Shown one piece after another: positions 1 to 12,289 of a DNA stretch of 64,000 nucleotides. Below the pieces are notes generated by a model. That model did not search any database. It was not told the DNA's origin and saw only the letters and a list, made by a program, of their open reading frames with translations. A program made the translations under genes and the position numbers. Each line of letters opens with the position of its first letter. The stretch's first letter is position 1. The DNA comes from Peromyscus leucopus (lineage: Eukaryota; Chordata; Mammalia; Rodentia; Cricetidae). The DNA lies in the NCBI RefSeq assembly GCF_004664715.2, contig NC_051066.1, positions 82,733,735 through 82,797,734 of the forward strand, read 5' to 3'.

Positions 1-1866
1 TAATTTGCCTAGGTTTCTTAAACCAGTGCATGGGTAATACATTTTATACTATGTCTTTATGGTCCTTAACATTCCTAAACATTTTAAATTGTCTTTCAGA
101 AAGCATTAATGAAGAGTTTCACATCCTGCATTCCTAAAAGCACTTGTAATCAAAATGAGATCTTCTCTGAAGTTTTCTCATAAAATACCACGGAATTTAA
201 AAACTGTGAAGTAAATGTTAATGAATGATCAGCCCAGCTTTTCCAAGATCAATTTTCAAAGGTTAATTTGTAGGCTAACCACTAAATAGTTTTATTCTAC
301 GGAGTATAACTATCATAATAAATGAAGCTCATTTCAGGGGACGTTGCTCCCCTTTTGTAGACACTCTTTTTGCATCTCTTCACCACTCTTACCCCTTAAT
401 ACTTCTCATGAAGAAACCTTCCTGCTTACATTGACGTTCTGGGAGAACACTGTTCAACATGAGAAGACTGTATTTGCCCCGTCATTGGAATGTAGTGGCT
501 GGCTGCTGATTATTTTTTTAATATGAGCTTCCATCTCCATGAAGGATTCAAACGGTGTTCTCTAGATCTGTTTCTCAAAATGTTCTTCTGTTCTCCATCA
601 CACACGTTTTCTGGAAGATGAAGCAGAGTATCACATAATGGCCTTTGCCCAGTCCTGTCACTTCAAGATGTTCTGTGTTCTCTCCGTTTTCTGATTTTGA
701 AATCCAGAATGATGACCTGAAATTGGAAGTTATTCTAAGAATTAAAAAGGTCAGATATGAAAATTTCTCCATATTTATTTGAAACACAAGCCAGTGGTTT
801 CGTACTGTTAGCTCCTCTCATTGTTTTCTGTCTTCTAGGACTGACTGGGATTTGCACACATTTTCTGGAATGATTCAATCTCATGTTTTATATGGATTAT
901 GGACCTGCAACCTGGCTGAAGCTATTTATTGAATTTCTTGTCACCAAGTCAAGTTACAGTTTTATTGGTCACCTACTGTGCTATTCACCCTCCTATGTGC
1001 TGAAGAAAATAACAGCACTGTAACTTTGTGTAATAGACAACTAATCTCAAGGAGTTAAGAATCTTGTTGAAATATAGGACTACTATTTGCCCTCTACTCC
1101 CTCCCCTTATATCAAATATAGCAGCATCAGACAGAAATAGAAGATGGCTTAGAAATAAGAGCTACACAATCAGATCATGTCAAGGGCTTGGTATTGTTTA
1201 CAGTAATTAGCACATTTTTCATGAAGGACAGGGTTGATAGTTATGACACTCAAGTTTGTATTTAGGTATAAAGGACTGGGAGCTCTCCAGGTTGAAAAAT
1301 ATAATCAGCTACAGGCATGAGCAAAATCCATGAATGGTAGACATAAAGACATTGAATAGAATAAAAGTGACCAAGACTTATATGCCTAAGATACATATGG
1401 TCAGTGAATTTTGTGAGATTAAACACTGAAAGTTAAGTTAAAAGGTTAAGAACACATCTACTCAGAGAAATTGTGACTCCTTCAGTCTTTATATCCTATA
1501 AGTTGTTAAGCACTCAGACTTCAAATGTGGTCTCAAAATGACATGATGAATTTAATAATCCACAAAAGCTGGATGATGTCATACTGAGTAATGATCTAGA
1601 TTAATTAAACTCTTTTTGATTCACTTCTGAGTTTTAGAGTTAGCCTGCATGTACTCCACTTTGTTATCCACTCATATACCGCGATCCTTTCTTCTCCAAA
1701 GCCCAGGGAATCACACTGCCAACATTTGAACCCAGTTCAAGTTTTGGAATACTGATTTTAGCAGTATCTAAGGAAATGAAGAAGAAGGGGACACAATGTT
1801 TGTTGTGTTCTCAAAGTTCACATGTAGTACCAAGTTAAGCAACTGACTATGCTAAAACTAATCAAT
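1..1866. other. Unique AT-rich sequence, no feature recognised
   Basis: I find no gene, recognisable repeat or RNA here on either strand. Open frames are at most about 70 codons and resemble nothing known. Very old repeats may be present but are too diverged to call by eye. Confidence 0.6.
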
Positions 1867-1887
1867 TGGTTTTGTTTTTTGTTTTTT

Positions 1888-1968
<81 letters not shown>
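1867..1968. repeat. Long poly(T) tract, about 100 bp
   Basis: An almost unbroken T run with only a few G interruptions near its left end. It may be the expanded A-tail of a minus-strand retroposon, but no SINE or L1 body is recognisable directly to its right. Its length may be affected by sequencing or assembly slippage. Confidence 0.9.
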
Positions 1969-1971
<3 letters not shown>

Positions 1972-2167
1972 GGACCATGGAAAGCATTGCCTGAACTTTC
2001 CAGCTACTGAATATGTAAGCCTTATTCTCTAGAATTTTGATCCTAAAGTATTTCAAACTGGATGGCTTCAAACAAAAGCAATTAATTTTCTTGCATTTTG
2101 CAAGGCAACAACCTTCAGGTCAAAGTGTTAGTGAAGTTAGGTTCACACTCAATTCCCTGTGGAAACC

Positions 2168-2649
2168 TGTAACATGAATCTTAAAAGTTCTTATTAATAA
2201 AACAAACCTGGGGCCAGGTATTGGGGTGAACGCTGAATGATCAAAGAGCCAGAACAGACCACAGCTAACCTCACCTCGCCAATTCCTCAGCTGATCTCTT
2301 TTTCTCAAACTGGAAGCCTCTGTGTCCTTATCCGAATTGATCTCAGCTGAATTGCTGCTAAAAGCCTTAGAGTTTAACAGGACCATAGTCCCTGGCCCTC
2401 ATGTCTTAAATACCTTTCTGCTTCCTGCCGTTATTTCCTGGGATTAAAGGTGTGTGTCACCACACCTGGCTGTTTCCATTGTGGCTTTGAACTCACAGAG
2501 ACCCAGAAGGATCTCTGCCTTTGGAATGCTAGGATTAAAGCTGTGTGTGCCACCATTTTCTGGCCTCTATATCTAGTGGCTGTTCTGTTCCCTGACCCAA
2601 GATAAGTTTATTAGGGTGCACAATATATTACAATATATTGGGGGACACA
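2168..2649 (-). mobile_element. Solo LTR of a cricetid-type endogenous retroviral element (group C)
   Basis: The segment begins TGTAACATGAATC and ends in CA. It is collinear with the LTR at 42837-43333, which gives its orientation. Both copies carry a run of B1-SINE-derived pieces near 2440-2560 (antisense B1 motifs such as GGGATTAAAG). No polypurine tract or internal sequence adjoins it, so it is probably a solo LTR. The flanking six bases do not match convincingly, so the ends are approximate. The TATA region of the 43-kb copy is degraded here. Confidence 0.75.
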
Positions 2650-3690
2650 CTATATCAGCACAAAAACTGACAGGGGAGTCCTTTGCTGCCTTTTGCCACT
2701 GTTTGATATTTGTCAGTAGTTCAGTGATTCTTTGGGTTTGTAGATGCATCCCACCAACCTCTGCCTCTCTTTTCTTTTTCTTCTGTGGCCCACTATTTGT
2801 GCCTCGTCTTTCTTGCAAGGACACTATTCTACATGCTTGAGTATCCAAGCTGTACTATAAAGAGTTCATCTTAAAGATGTTAATAACGCCCCCCCCCATA
2901 TCATATTTGCAAGTACTAGTAGATAAGATGCCAACAAAACTTTTTAGTGGCTGCAATCCAAATGTGAACAAACATTTTCTGAGAAATGTAAATGAGCCTT
3001 TTAGGGATCCATAGACAATAGCACATCTCCTCAGAAGCTGAGACAATTTGGAAATGCATCATGGATACTTCAGAATTTCTGAGCCTCAGTCTGATCCTCC
3101 TGCCAATAGTGCTTTTGGTAATTGAGTTTTAGCAATAAAGTGTATGGCTAGAATCAAAGATGCACATGATTCTATGGAGATTTGAATTTATGCATGTTTT
3201 ATATTCATCATGACATTTGAGTTTCATAATTGAACTGTAAATCACAGAATACTATTCTTGAAGACTTAAATAAGACTCACTATAGTCTATAATAATTGAA
3301 AATTAAAATAAAATTCTAAGCAGATCAGCACGTTCTGGTTTCATTCCCTAATTGAAGAACGCCCTCAAGCTCCTTATTCCTGACAGACTTAACCACTACC
3401 CAATTAGCTCTTCAGTGGGGCCTCTCCACAGAGAACTGAGATTTTTTTTTTGGCAGCATCTTTTCTAAAGAACAAAGAAAAGAGTTGAACAGGTCACATC
3501 CATGCTATTGTCTATCAATTTATGATTCACATGAAATTATCATTCATCTAGAGACAAAGAAGGAATGGAGGTAACAAGAAGCCAAGACTGTTCCTTCTAT
3601 TTTCTTTACAAGAAATAATCCAAAGTGGATAAGAAATATTTGTTCCTGATATAAATCACCTACAATGTCTTCAAAGAAGAAATATGATTT
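2650..3690. other. Unannotated stretch, no feature recognised
   Basis: Mostly unique sequence. It holds a short C homopolymer near 2888 and a T run near 3441. I see no gene or clear repeat. Confidence 0.5.
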
Positions 3691-3691
3691 A

Positions 3692-3885
3692 GGGGCTATA
3701 ACATGGCTCAAAGGTTGAAGTGCTTGCTACACAAGCCCGATGACCCTGAGTTTAATCCTGAGAACCCACATAAAACTGAAAGGAGAGAACCAGCTCCCGA
3801 AGGTTGTCCTCTGACTACCATATGAACTTTTGCATGCAGATACACATGCACATGTATACACACACTAGATATAGTTAAAGTAGAA
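3692..3885 (+). mobile_element. B2/B3-type tRNA-derived SINE
   Basis: The head resembles the tRNA-like start of these SINEs (GGGGCTATAACATGGCTCA against the usual GGGGCTGGAGAGATGGCTCA). It continues with the diagnostic block ending in 'GTTGTCCTCTGAC' and a CA-rich tail. It is diverged, so not recent. The subfamily is not resolved. Confidence 0.75.
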
Positions 3886-4587
3886 ACTATGACTTTAAGA
3901 AGGACAAAGCTATTTGTTTAAGATATTTCTTTTTACTATCTCCAAGTTCTTTGCCTGTTCTACTGAACCCAAAGTTCCTTCTCTTTGCATTAAATATATA
4001 TGTACTTGTTCAATATAATCTGGTTTCTTTACTCCAGAGTTGTATGGACTCTATCAAATGTGATTTTATACCAGTGAAACCAGCTGTTTTGTATCTCAGA
4101 TGATACAATTAACTTTTAGAAATTACTCTTTGCCATGTTTTTTCAAAGTGTATCTGGTTGGCATTTTGAACTGCCATTGAACTCTTTGGTGCTCAAAATA
4201 ACTGACTCTTGGGAAAATAGAGCCTTCCTATTATTTTAAGATCAAGAGTTGAACCTTCTCAGTAGAAGGCAAGGCTGTCAGATTGCTTCCTGCAATACTC
4301 TAAATACAGCTGAGAAGAATTTATCACCTTAATATACAGCCATTGAGTCTGATACCCGGAAATCAGACTCCAAACATATTATTTAAGATACCAAATGCAA
4401 ACCTTAATTCTCTCTTATTCTATAGCATAAATACAATCCTAAATAGTAAAAAAGAAATATGGTTTTGAGCAGTTCTATTTTTTAAGTTATCACGTGTCAC
4501 TTTCTAAAACTTTTCTTTCTCCCAAACTACAAAATGTAATTTTTTTTTTAAATATGAAAGATACTAGAAATACTTCATCAAACAACT
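3886..4587. other. Unannotated stretch, no feature recognised
   Basis: AT-rich sequence with no gene and no repeat I can name. Confidence 0.5.
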
Positions 4588-5121
4588 GATGGGAGCAGAT
4601 GTAGAGTCTCACAGCCAATCATTAGGTAAAACTCTAGGAGTCCTGCAGATGAGGGGGAGAAAGGATGGGAGGAACCAGAGGAATCAGGGACATCACTTGA
4701 ACACAGCCCAATGAATCAACTGACCCTGACTCATGGGACCTCGTAGAGATCAGAGAGCCTGTAGGGGTCTGACCAAGGCCCTGCTCATACATGTTGTAAC
4801 TGAGTAGTTTGGTGTTCTTGTGGGATTCCTAACAGTAGGAGTATGGACAGTCTCTGAATCATTTGCCTACTTGTGGTACCTTTTCCTCCTATGGGGTTTC
4901 TTCTTCCTTGTCCAGCCTTGATAGGATTGTATGTGCCTGGTCTTATTGAAGCTTCTTGTGCTGTGTTTGGTTGATGTACTTAGGAGTCCTGTTCTTTTCT
5001 GAGGGGAGGTAAAGGGAAGGGTGGATCTGGAGGAGAGGGGAGGTGGGAGGAGAGACTCAGGGACAGACAGAGGAAACTGCACTCAGGCTGTGATATGTGA
5101 GAGAATAAAAATATTTAAAAA
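4588..5121 (+). mobile_element. L1 3'UTR fragment, sense
   Basis: This matches the rodent L1 3'UTR pattern: the block around 'cagccaatcattagg', a 'gggacctcgtagagatcagag' type segment, a purine-rich stretch (5000-5060), then 'gagaataaaaatatttaaaa' serving as signal and short A-rich tail. The segment at 54200-54856 has the same order of blocks. It is 5'-truncated and lacks ORF2. Confidence 0.7.
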
Positions 5122-5611
5122 GAATGCCTTCAAGCTTTGCATTTGAAATACAGTTGTCTCTCACTACTATAGGGGACCAAATGGCTCCAGGAAGCCCCTT
5201 GGCATCCAGGCCTTTTATATAAACTGCAGAGTATGTGCATATTATCTGTGCCTAACTCCAGTTTTCTAATAACACTCAGTACATGTAAATTTGGTATAAA
5301 TGTTATGTTGTGTCAAAGAATATGACAAATATTAAAATGTGTACACATTTAGTATGTCACAAGTTTTCCTCAGTATTTTCAATGTTTAGTGGAGCAAATG
5401 GATGTCTGTAAGCCCCACGGTACAGAGACCTGACTGCCCATTCATCCTGAAACAATAAAGTTATTTTTTTTTAAATATCTTCCATAAGAAGGCAACCTAA
5501 ATTAAAAATCACATTTGTCTTGTCGATTCTTGCTTTCAGGCATATTTTCTAGAAAGAAATACAAAGTTCAGTTGAAGGTATGAAGATGACATTGTCATTT
5601 TTTGTACTGAA

Positions 5612-5804
5612 TCTTTTCTTTTTTCCTTTCTTTTCTTTTTGATTTGTTTGTTTATTTTTGCTGTTTTGAGACAGGGTTTCTCTGTGTATCCTTGGCCATC
5701 CTGGAACTCAGTCTATAGACCAGGCTGGCCTTGAACTCACAGAAATTCACCTGCCTCTGTCTCCTGAGTGCTGGGATTAAAGGCAGGTGCTACCACTTCA
5801 TGGC
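5612..5804 (-). mobile_element. B1 SINE, antisense
   Basis: Antisense B1 with its T-rich tail (5612-5662) on the left, then 'gagacagggtttctctgtgt', 'ctggaactcagtctatagac' and 'ctgggattaaaggcaggtgc'. It is close to full length and moderately diverged. Confidence 0.9.
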
Positions 5805-5807
5805 TTC

Positions 5808-6165
5808 TTTGTCTGCTTTCTATTGCTGTGATGAACACCACACACAAGTGCAAATAGTAGAGGAAAGGACTTATTTGGCTTATATATTTTTGAGGAAGGT
5901 CAAGGCAGGAGCTCAAGAAGAGCAGAAACCTGGAAGCAGGCACTGAAACAGATATTGAGAGGAGAGCTGCTTACTGGCTTACTCCCTATAGCTTGCTTAG
6001 CCTGCTTTCTTATAGCACGTAGGACCACCTCAATTGTTAGTCAAGAAAACGCTCCCACAGACTTGCCTAGAAATTTATGTTTTAGAGACATTTTCTCAAT
6101 TGTGATTCCCTCTCCCCACAACATAATACTATGTTGTATTAACCAAAACACTAACCTGCACAAAG
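5808..6165. mobile_element. Abundant muroid interspersed repeat (URR1-like, name uncertain)
   Basis: It contains 'ctattgctgtgatgaacacc', 'gaaacctggaagcaggcac', 'gcttactggctt' and 'gcctgctttcttatagcac', a set of blocks I recall from a common rodent repeat. The class (DNA transposon or other) is not certain. It starts just right of the B1 at 5612-5804. Confidence 0.55.
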
Positions 6166-7979
6166 GAAAATTAAAGTCTGCTCAGCCTATTTTGTATAAG
6201 TAACTACTTACGTTAGGAGGTCTGAAGGCATTAAAACATGCTTAAGTTTCAGTTTCCTTTCTTGGACATTACACAGAAGTACATAACACTGAACACAATG
6301 TGCTATGGCCATACGTGCTCCCCACTGAATCCACCTTCCACTATACAGAGTTCTGAGATTTTAGTTTCCAAGTGTTCCTGGTGCCTATTCTGTCTGAGCA
6401 CAAGCACTTGGAGACACTTGATTGAAATTAGTAAAGTTTATTGGATTCCTACAGCATATCCAGGCACTAGAAATAAAATCCACCATTACCGTTGACATAG
6501 TACTAAGAGTAGAGAAACTATTGTGGCCTTCATTACTGAATGTTATGATGGTCTTGAGTATTGTGATTAATTCCCTTGAAAATTAAAAGTACAAAGATCA
6601 AAATAAAGTTGCCTTTCCTTTTCAAAGTTCCACGGCCTTCTTTTCTGCTTGCCGACTCATACTTCATTATGAATAAGAGTGTTTATGAACAAAATAACAT
6701 GGTTGAAAACATTGATTTTGGAGCTCAAAATCATTGGATTTGCAATCTGGCTGCTTCATATTTACTTGCTCCGTGTCATCTCCAAACCTCAGGCTCTTCA
6801 CTTGTATGTTAAAGGGTTTGGCATTTTTGTTATGCATTCATAGGAGAACATCAGCATTTTGTGGGATCAGTCTGAGAAATCTTGGGACTATGCAGCAACT
6901 AAATGCACAGCCATGTGTACTGCTGTTTTTGTAAACATGTCATTGTTTTTCTAAGACTTTACACTCTACCCACCCACACAGCTTCCCCTTGCTCCCATTT
7001 CTGTTGAACTTTCCCCATCAACGCCTGTGAATATGGCACTTCCTGCTCCCGCTAGCCATCCACAGTCATTTTGTTGTACTACTTTCTGCATCTGTTATTT
7101 TTGCTTACAATGGCCCTTCATGCCTTTGTCCTTGGCAATATATAAAACTCAACTGTCAGGCAAGCTTTCATCTTCTTACAACACTGAGAGCCCTGCCCAC
7201 TAGACACACTCATAATAAAATATTCCCCTGTCAAAGAGCACTTTTTATAGCTTCTGGAGTCTTTCTCAAACTTCTAGTGTTTTTGTCAGTGAATGATGAA
7301 TATCCTAGAATAATCAATAAATGTTCATATATTTTATTGGTCAGAAAGAGAGTATTACTTCATTGACTATGTAAGCCATGACTATTAATTAAATGATCAC
7401 TATTCCCCAAGATCCAAGATGGATCAATGAGTAAGCAGAGGTGGATGTGCTATATTTTGCGCTCTGGGACAAGATAGAGAAGTCTATTTCCTCTTGCTCG
7501 TGCCTGTTTTGAACCTCTGTTATTCTTTTCTCAGATAGGTGTGGTTACAAATGCTGACAATATAACTATATATATACATGTAATCTACCAAAGCTGATCA
7601 TGGGCAGACAGAGACAAGGTAAGATACTAAATAAAGAAAGGGGACAATTTGATAATGCTACTTTAAAATTTAATTTGCCTTTTATTGACATATATATATA
7701 TATATATGTACTTATTTATAAGACTGTAAATCTTGGATTCATATATACAATGGTTATGAATCAACTGAGGATAATTAGGATACATTTTTATCACTTTTTA
7801 TGGTGATTGTATTCAAAATCCTTTGTTTCAGTACATATGTCATTATGATACATATGTACATATAATACGTATATGTATGTATGTCATTAGCAATTATTAA
7901 ACCCCCAGATAATAAATTATAAGCATTTATTCCTCATCAAATGTATCTTCAAATGCTGATGTTTTTTGTACTTTGTTTT
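6166..7979. other. Unannotated stretch, mostly unique
   Basis: No gene recognised. It holds short TA-rich microsatellite patches (7565-7580, 7690-7708) and an ATGTAT-rich patch near 7840-7885. Confidence 0.5.
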
Positions 7980-8042
7980 TGATAAACGTACAATGAATTG
8001 TTGGATCATGTGGCAGCTGTACCATTTTTATTTCCCAATGTA
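7980..8042 (-). mobile_element. Old L1 ORF2 C-terminal fragment, left piece
   Basis: 'attgttggatcatgtggcag' matches the antisense of the late ORF2 block that reads 'attgctgggtcatatggtag' in L1 generally. The same element resumes near 9035, so later DNA has split it. Confidence 0.55.
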
Positions 8043-8291
8043 ATAGGTTTTTTTCAGCTCTCATTTTGGAAGGGTAAAGTTCAGTAATCATGATATATGA
8101 CCTCTCTTGGTTGCATCCTCATCATAGTGAGTGGAATCACAGAATTATGCGGAAGATCTCACAGAATTCAGATCTTGTCAAGGTAGAATCCTCAAGAGAA
8201 ATGTCAAGGCAAAAATTCTCAAGAATATGTCAGGGCAGAATTCTCAAGAGAAAATCAGGGTCAAGCTCACTCCTCTATATTGCCTTTTATT

Positions 8292-8302
8292 TTATCTATC
8301 TG

Positions 8303-8368
<66 letters not shown>
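8292..8368. repeat. (TATC)n microsatellite
   Basis: About 19 tetranucleotide units with one TGTC variant near the start. It abuts a B1 SINE on its right. Open frames reading Ser-Ile-Tyr-Leu repeats across it are artefacts. Confidence 0.97.
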
Positions 8369-8370
8369 AG

Positions 8371-8510
8371 TTTTCCTAGACAGGGTTTCTCTGTGTAGGC
8401 CCAGCTGTCCTGGAACTCAGTCTGTAGACCAGGCTGGCCTCACACTCACAGAGATACAGCTGCCTGTGCCTGCTGAGTTCTGGGATTAAAGGTGTGCAAG
8501 ACCACCACCT
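8371..8510 (-). mobile_element. B1 SINE, antisense
   Basis: 'gacagggtttctctgtgtag', 'ctggaactcagtctgtagac' and 'ctgggattaaaggtgtgc' are antisense B1 blocks. The (TATC)n array sits where the A-tail would be, which fits a microsatellite growing from a SINE tail. Confidence 0.88.
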
Positions 8511-9034
8511 TTTATGAGAATTGGAGTCCCACATAAATGGTTTCATCACTCCTAAGGAATGTATCTCCATTGGCTTTCTACTAAACCTCACTTTTTACAG
8601 GTAGGTGCATGGCTGATGCAAGGATGTGTGAGGTCCCTTTGGACTCTTTAGTCTCATTGACAAAAGAATGTAAACATGGACACAGATGGAAGCACAAGGA
8701 AAGTTTTATTAGATCTCAAGGGAAAACTGCTGGGCAGGTAAGCTGTTAGATCTCAGCTGCTGCCCAGAAGAGAGAAGAAGGAGAGAAGGAAAAGAGCCAG
8801 GCACGGAGGCCAGACACACAAAAAAGCTCCCACATGGTGTGGAGAGAGACTTTAGAGAAAGTATAAGAAATTTGAAAACACTGAAGTAAGGGAAAGCCCA
8901 AAATATTAGGAAAGCATGCTTACAAAGGAGATAGAGAAAAATAAGGGAAAAGGTACACTTTTCTGAGTAATTCTGAAAAGCAGGCCAACTTACATCTCGG
9001 CACGGCCAAGATCTGTAAGTTTCTGTACACAGCT
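8511..9034. other. Unclassified DNA separating two halves of an old L1
   Basis: Together with the B1 and (TATC)n it separates the old L1 pieces. It has purine-rich blocks (8760-8800) and a segment near 8700 ('aaagttttattagatctc') that could be LTR-derived, but I cannot name it. Confidence 0.4.
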
Positions 9035-9345
9035 GTACTTTTTTGCTAGTATTCAGAAGCCTCCATATTGCTTTCCATAAAGGCTGTTCTGATTTGCACT
9101 CATATCACGTGTGTAAAAGGCTCCTCTTTCTCTTCAATTCTGCCAGTATTGTTTGTCTTTTTGATGATAGCTGTTCTCACCGGAATGAGGTGTTAGTTCA
9201 TTGTGGAAATGATTTGCATTTTTCTTAGGGCTAAGAAGACTGACCAATTTTTCGTGCATTTACTGTCCAGTTGCACATCTCTTAGGAGAAATGTCTCTGT
9301 GTGCTTTTAAATTCTTCTCATTTGAGTTGTCTTCAATCTGGGAGT
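9035..9345 (-). mobile_element. Old L1 ORF2 C-terminal fragment, right piece
   Basis: The antisense blocks 'cctccatattgctttccata', 'gatttgcactcatatcacgt', 'ttgatgatagctgttctcac' and 'gaaatgatttgcatttttct' follow the order of the antisense end of L1 ORF2. It is collinear with 7980-8042. No open frame survives. Confidence 0.65.
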
Positions 9346-11374
9346 GGTGTAGGAATCAGTACATTTAACAAAGAGTATGTGATCATGAATTCTGGGGAAA
9401 TCTGGATAAAATCTAGGTTAGACAGTGGATTCTGCCACTTTCAGTTAGATAACTATACCATGATTATATAAGATGATATCCTCGTTAGAAAACAGAGCAA
9501 AGTGCTTAATAGCAGAAGGTTATTATGAATGTGACATTTTGCTCAGGAAAATAACACGGCATGAAAACATACACAAAAAGAGTGATAAAGCAAATATCAC
9601 ACGATGATGAGAACTGAAGAACCAAATAAACTAAGTTTATATAAACTAAGTTTATTTGAAAGTGAGTTGTACAAACAACAAGAATAAATTAAGAAGGTGT
9701 TGAAATCGTTCAGAGAGGAGCATTCCTCTTACACATTGGGTTTCTGAAACTTGAGCTTTGTGCTCACTGAACATCTGTGAGTACTGAAATATGGTATCTA
9801 GAAGTGAAAGAGAAACACCAAGGTCGGGTGTGAAGAGAAGGGTGAGATCACTAACCAACCCCCTTAATAACTGCCTTTCTTGGGATACTATTTATATAGG
9901 ACAGCAAAAGCAGGGACCTACTCTTAGACAAGGGCCTATTAAAAGCAGAAGGAATCTAAAAATTAATTTTTATTCAGCATACTGCATCATGGTAGTGAAC
10001 GGGTTATGACAAAGTTGGAATATTTACTACCGGTCAGAGAACACAGGTTTCCCAAATACCTCACATGATAGTTTACTGTGCATAGTGTTTGTATGCTGTC
10101 TTTGGGAGACACCCTTTGATAATTACACAGTGCAGTTTAGGGAAGGTTGAGTCACAACTTTCTAACTGAACTCTCAGCATGCTGTGTGTTTAGAAGACTG
10201 TATGTCTGAAGTCCTGTTTGCTTTGTAGAGCACTAGAATCTTCATAGTCATAATGTTCAGAAACCAATAAAAAGACCCCATTGGGGTCTTCCTCAGGACA
10301 GAGTCTATGCCATAAAGAAAGCATGGTTCTGGGACAGTTAGAGCATCACCTGTTGCCATGTGCACCCTTTAAAGGTGTCCACCAGGCACAGTTTTCTCTT
10401 TCCTTTCTTGCCTCTTGCTTACTGTCTCTCTTCTTCCTCTTGTCTCTTCCCTATTCTGTCTGTCTGCCTCTCTCATGTCCTCACTCCAACACAGTTTTTC
10501 ACACTTACTCTCTTTCCTCCACCCCTGCCCCCTCTTGCACTAAAAAAAAGTACGAGGAAGAAGAGGCAGGTACTTATTTTACAATGACTACTTTGCCAAA
10601 GCTTTGGAATGTTTTGTAAATGATCAAATATTACATATTTAACTTCTTTTCTTCATATTTTGCCTATGCATGCCAGTAAATGTAAGGCTAGTTTGCCTGT
10701 CCTTGATAGAGTGTTCAGCACAAGAATAAGGTGCTTCCCACAGGATTTGGAAGAGGAAGCCATGGTATATATGTTCCTAGTACCTATCTCAATCATTTGG
10801 AAAGCTGTGTCAAGCCACTCATACCTTTCTGAGACCCTGACATTCACGTGCAAGTTATGTAACCCATGTTCAGAGAGTACCTCCACAAAAGGGCATAACC
10901 ACGGACTCATCCAAAATTGAAACTAGGCTCAGCTCAACCTAGACTATAGGAAGATTTTCTTTTCCGTTGTTAGACAAACGCTAACATTTCTCAAGAACTT
11001 GTTAAGCTGGTTCTGTTCTACCAAAAGGAGTCATTTCACTTACCTCCCTCCATAAGGAATATTTGGCTCTCCAGTTAGCATATACCTGGGCCTATCAGCA
11101 TTTCAAAGTCCATGCTAGCACCCTAGCCATTTTCAACTCCTCCTATACCCGAAACTTCCTCCAGCTTATGGATATCTCTCCCCACAGCTGCTCATCCTGC
11201 TTATAACCCAGCTATTCTCCTGTTCCTGCCAGTCTTGCTACACTTTTTCTCTTCTCTATCCCCAGCTATTCTACCTTTTCTCACAGATAGCCCTGGTCAT
11301 GTCCAGTCTGCTGGCCATGTTTAGTCTACTTCTTTTCTCTTTTCTGCTCTGGACTCTTCCAGATGCCTATGGCT

Positions 11375-11376
<2 letters not shown>
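9346..11376. other. Unannotated stretch, mostly unique
   Basis: No gene or named repeat recognised. A small tandem duplication ('aaactaagtttatat' type) lies at 9628-9656. A perfect 19-bp inverted repeat at 10272-10290 is listed separately. Pyrimidine-rich text covers 10390-10530. Confidence 0.5.
10272..10290. repeat. Perfect short inverted repeat (9-bp arms)
   Basis: AAGACCCCA-T-TGGGGTCTT: perfect 9-bp arms around one base. It has no T-run, and nothing around it suggests a terminator or RNA gene. Confidence 0.9.
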
Positions 11377-11445
<69 letters not shown>

Positions 11446-11454
11446 CCTCTCTCT
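11377..11454. repeat. (CT)n microsatellite
   Basis: A near-pure CT array of about 78 bp with minor interruptions toward its right end (TTCT, CCCT). Confidence 0.97.
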
Positions 11455-12114
11455 CATATCTGCAATAAAAACCTTCCTCTTAACTGTACAATGGAACAGT
11501 GAAGTCATCTGTTTACACACGTGGATGTTAATGGGGAAAATGGGGAAGAAATTTAAGGTTTACTTTTCAAAAGCTGCCTTTCTCGTTGCCAAGAACAGTG
11601 TAGTCATATACTCATGTCTAGATATCTTTTAGAATGATTCCTTATTAGAATTCCAACCAAACCAGAAAATAACATTGATACTGAGTGCACAGGAAAAGCT
11701 AACAGAAAGTAGCAAGAAGGGCTTGGAGGGAGAAAGGAAATGGAAAAATGCTGTTAACTATATCATAGTCTCAATAATGGTGCATTAAGAGTGAAGATAT
11801 GTGGAAACAAAGGAGTTTACTGAACTGTTAATGATAAAATTCCCCCTAATTCATTTTCATCTCTTGGTCCTATGCTACAGTTGCTAACAAGTGACTCTAG
11901 CATACATTTTTCAACACATGCTAATGAATAATTTATTGAAGGTTTCTTAAATTTTTCTTTGTTTTGTTTTCTGGCATTAGATCTACCTCACAGTAGAGCT
12001 ACTATCAAAAATCTCTATATCTTTTCATTTTCCCATGGAAAATTTCTGTGTTTGCTGCCTCTCCTTATATAGAAAAAAACAGATGATTTTCTGCTTAAGA
12101 GAGACATGGAAATT
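11455..12114. other. Unannotated stretch, no feature recognised
   Basis: Unique-looking AT-rich sequence with no gene or named repeat. Confidence 0.5.
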
Positions 12115-12289
12115 AAAAAAGGAGAGAACAGAGGAGGGGAAGAGAGGAGAAGAGATGAGAAAGGAGGAGAGGAGGGGAGGGGAGGGAGGAGAAGGGAGGA
12201 GAAGGAAGGGGAGGGAAGAGGAGGGGAGGAGAGAGGAGAGGAGCGGGAGGGGAAATGAAAAGAAAGAAGAAAGGAAGTGAAGGACAAGA
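12115..12289. repeat. GGA/GGGA-rich polypurine tract
   Basis: About 175 bp of almost pure purine on the plus strand, built from irregular GGAGA, GAGGGG and GGAGAA units. Glu/Arg-rich or Ser/Pro-rich open frames here are composition artefacts. Confidence 0.95.

Noticed and set aside
3692..3885. tRNA-like A/B box region
   Set aside because: It is the head of a tRNA-derived SINE, not a tRNA gene. The same holds for all B2/B3 copies listed.
8090..8398. Frames with Ser-Ile-Tyr-Leu repeats
   Set aside because: Direct translation of (TATC)n in all frames.
11299..11520. Leu/Ser and Arg/Glu repeat frames
   Set aside because: Translation of the (CT)n array.
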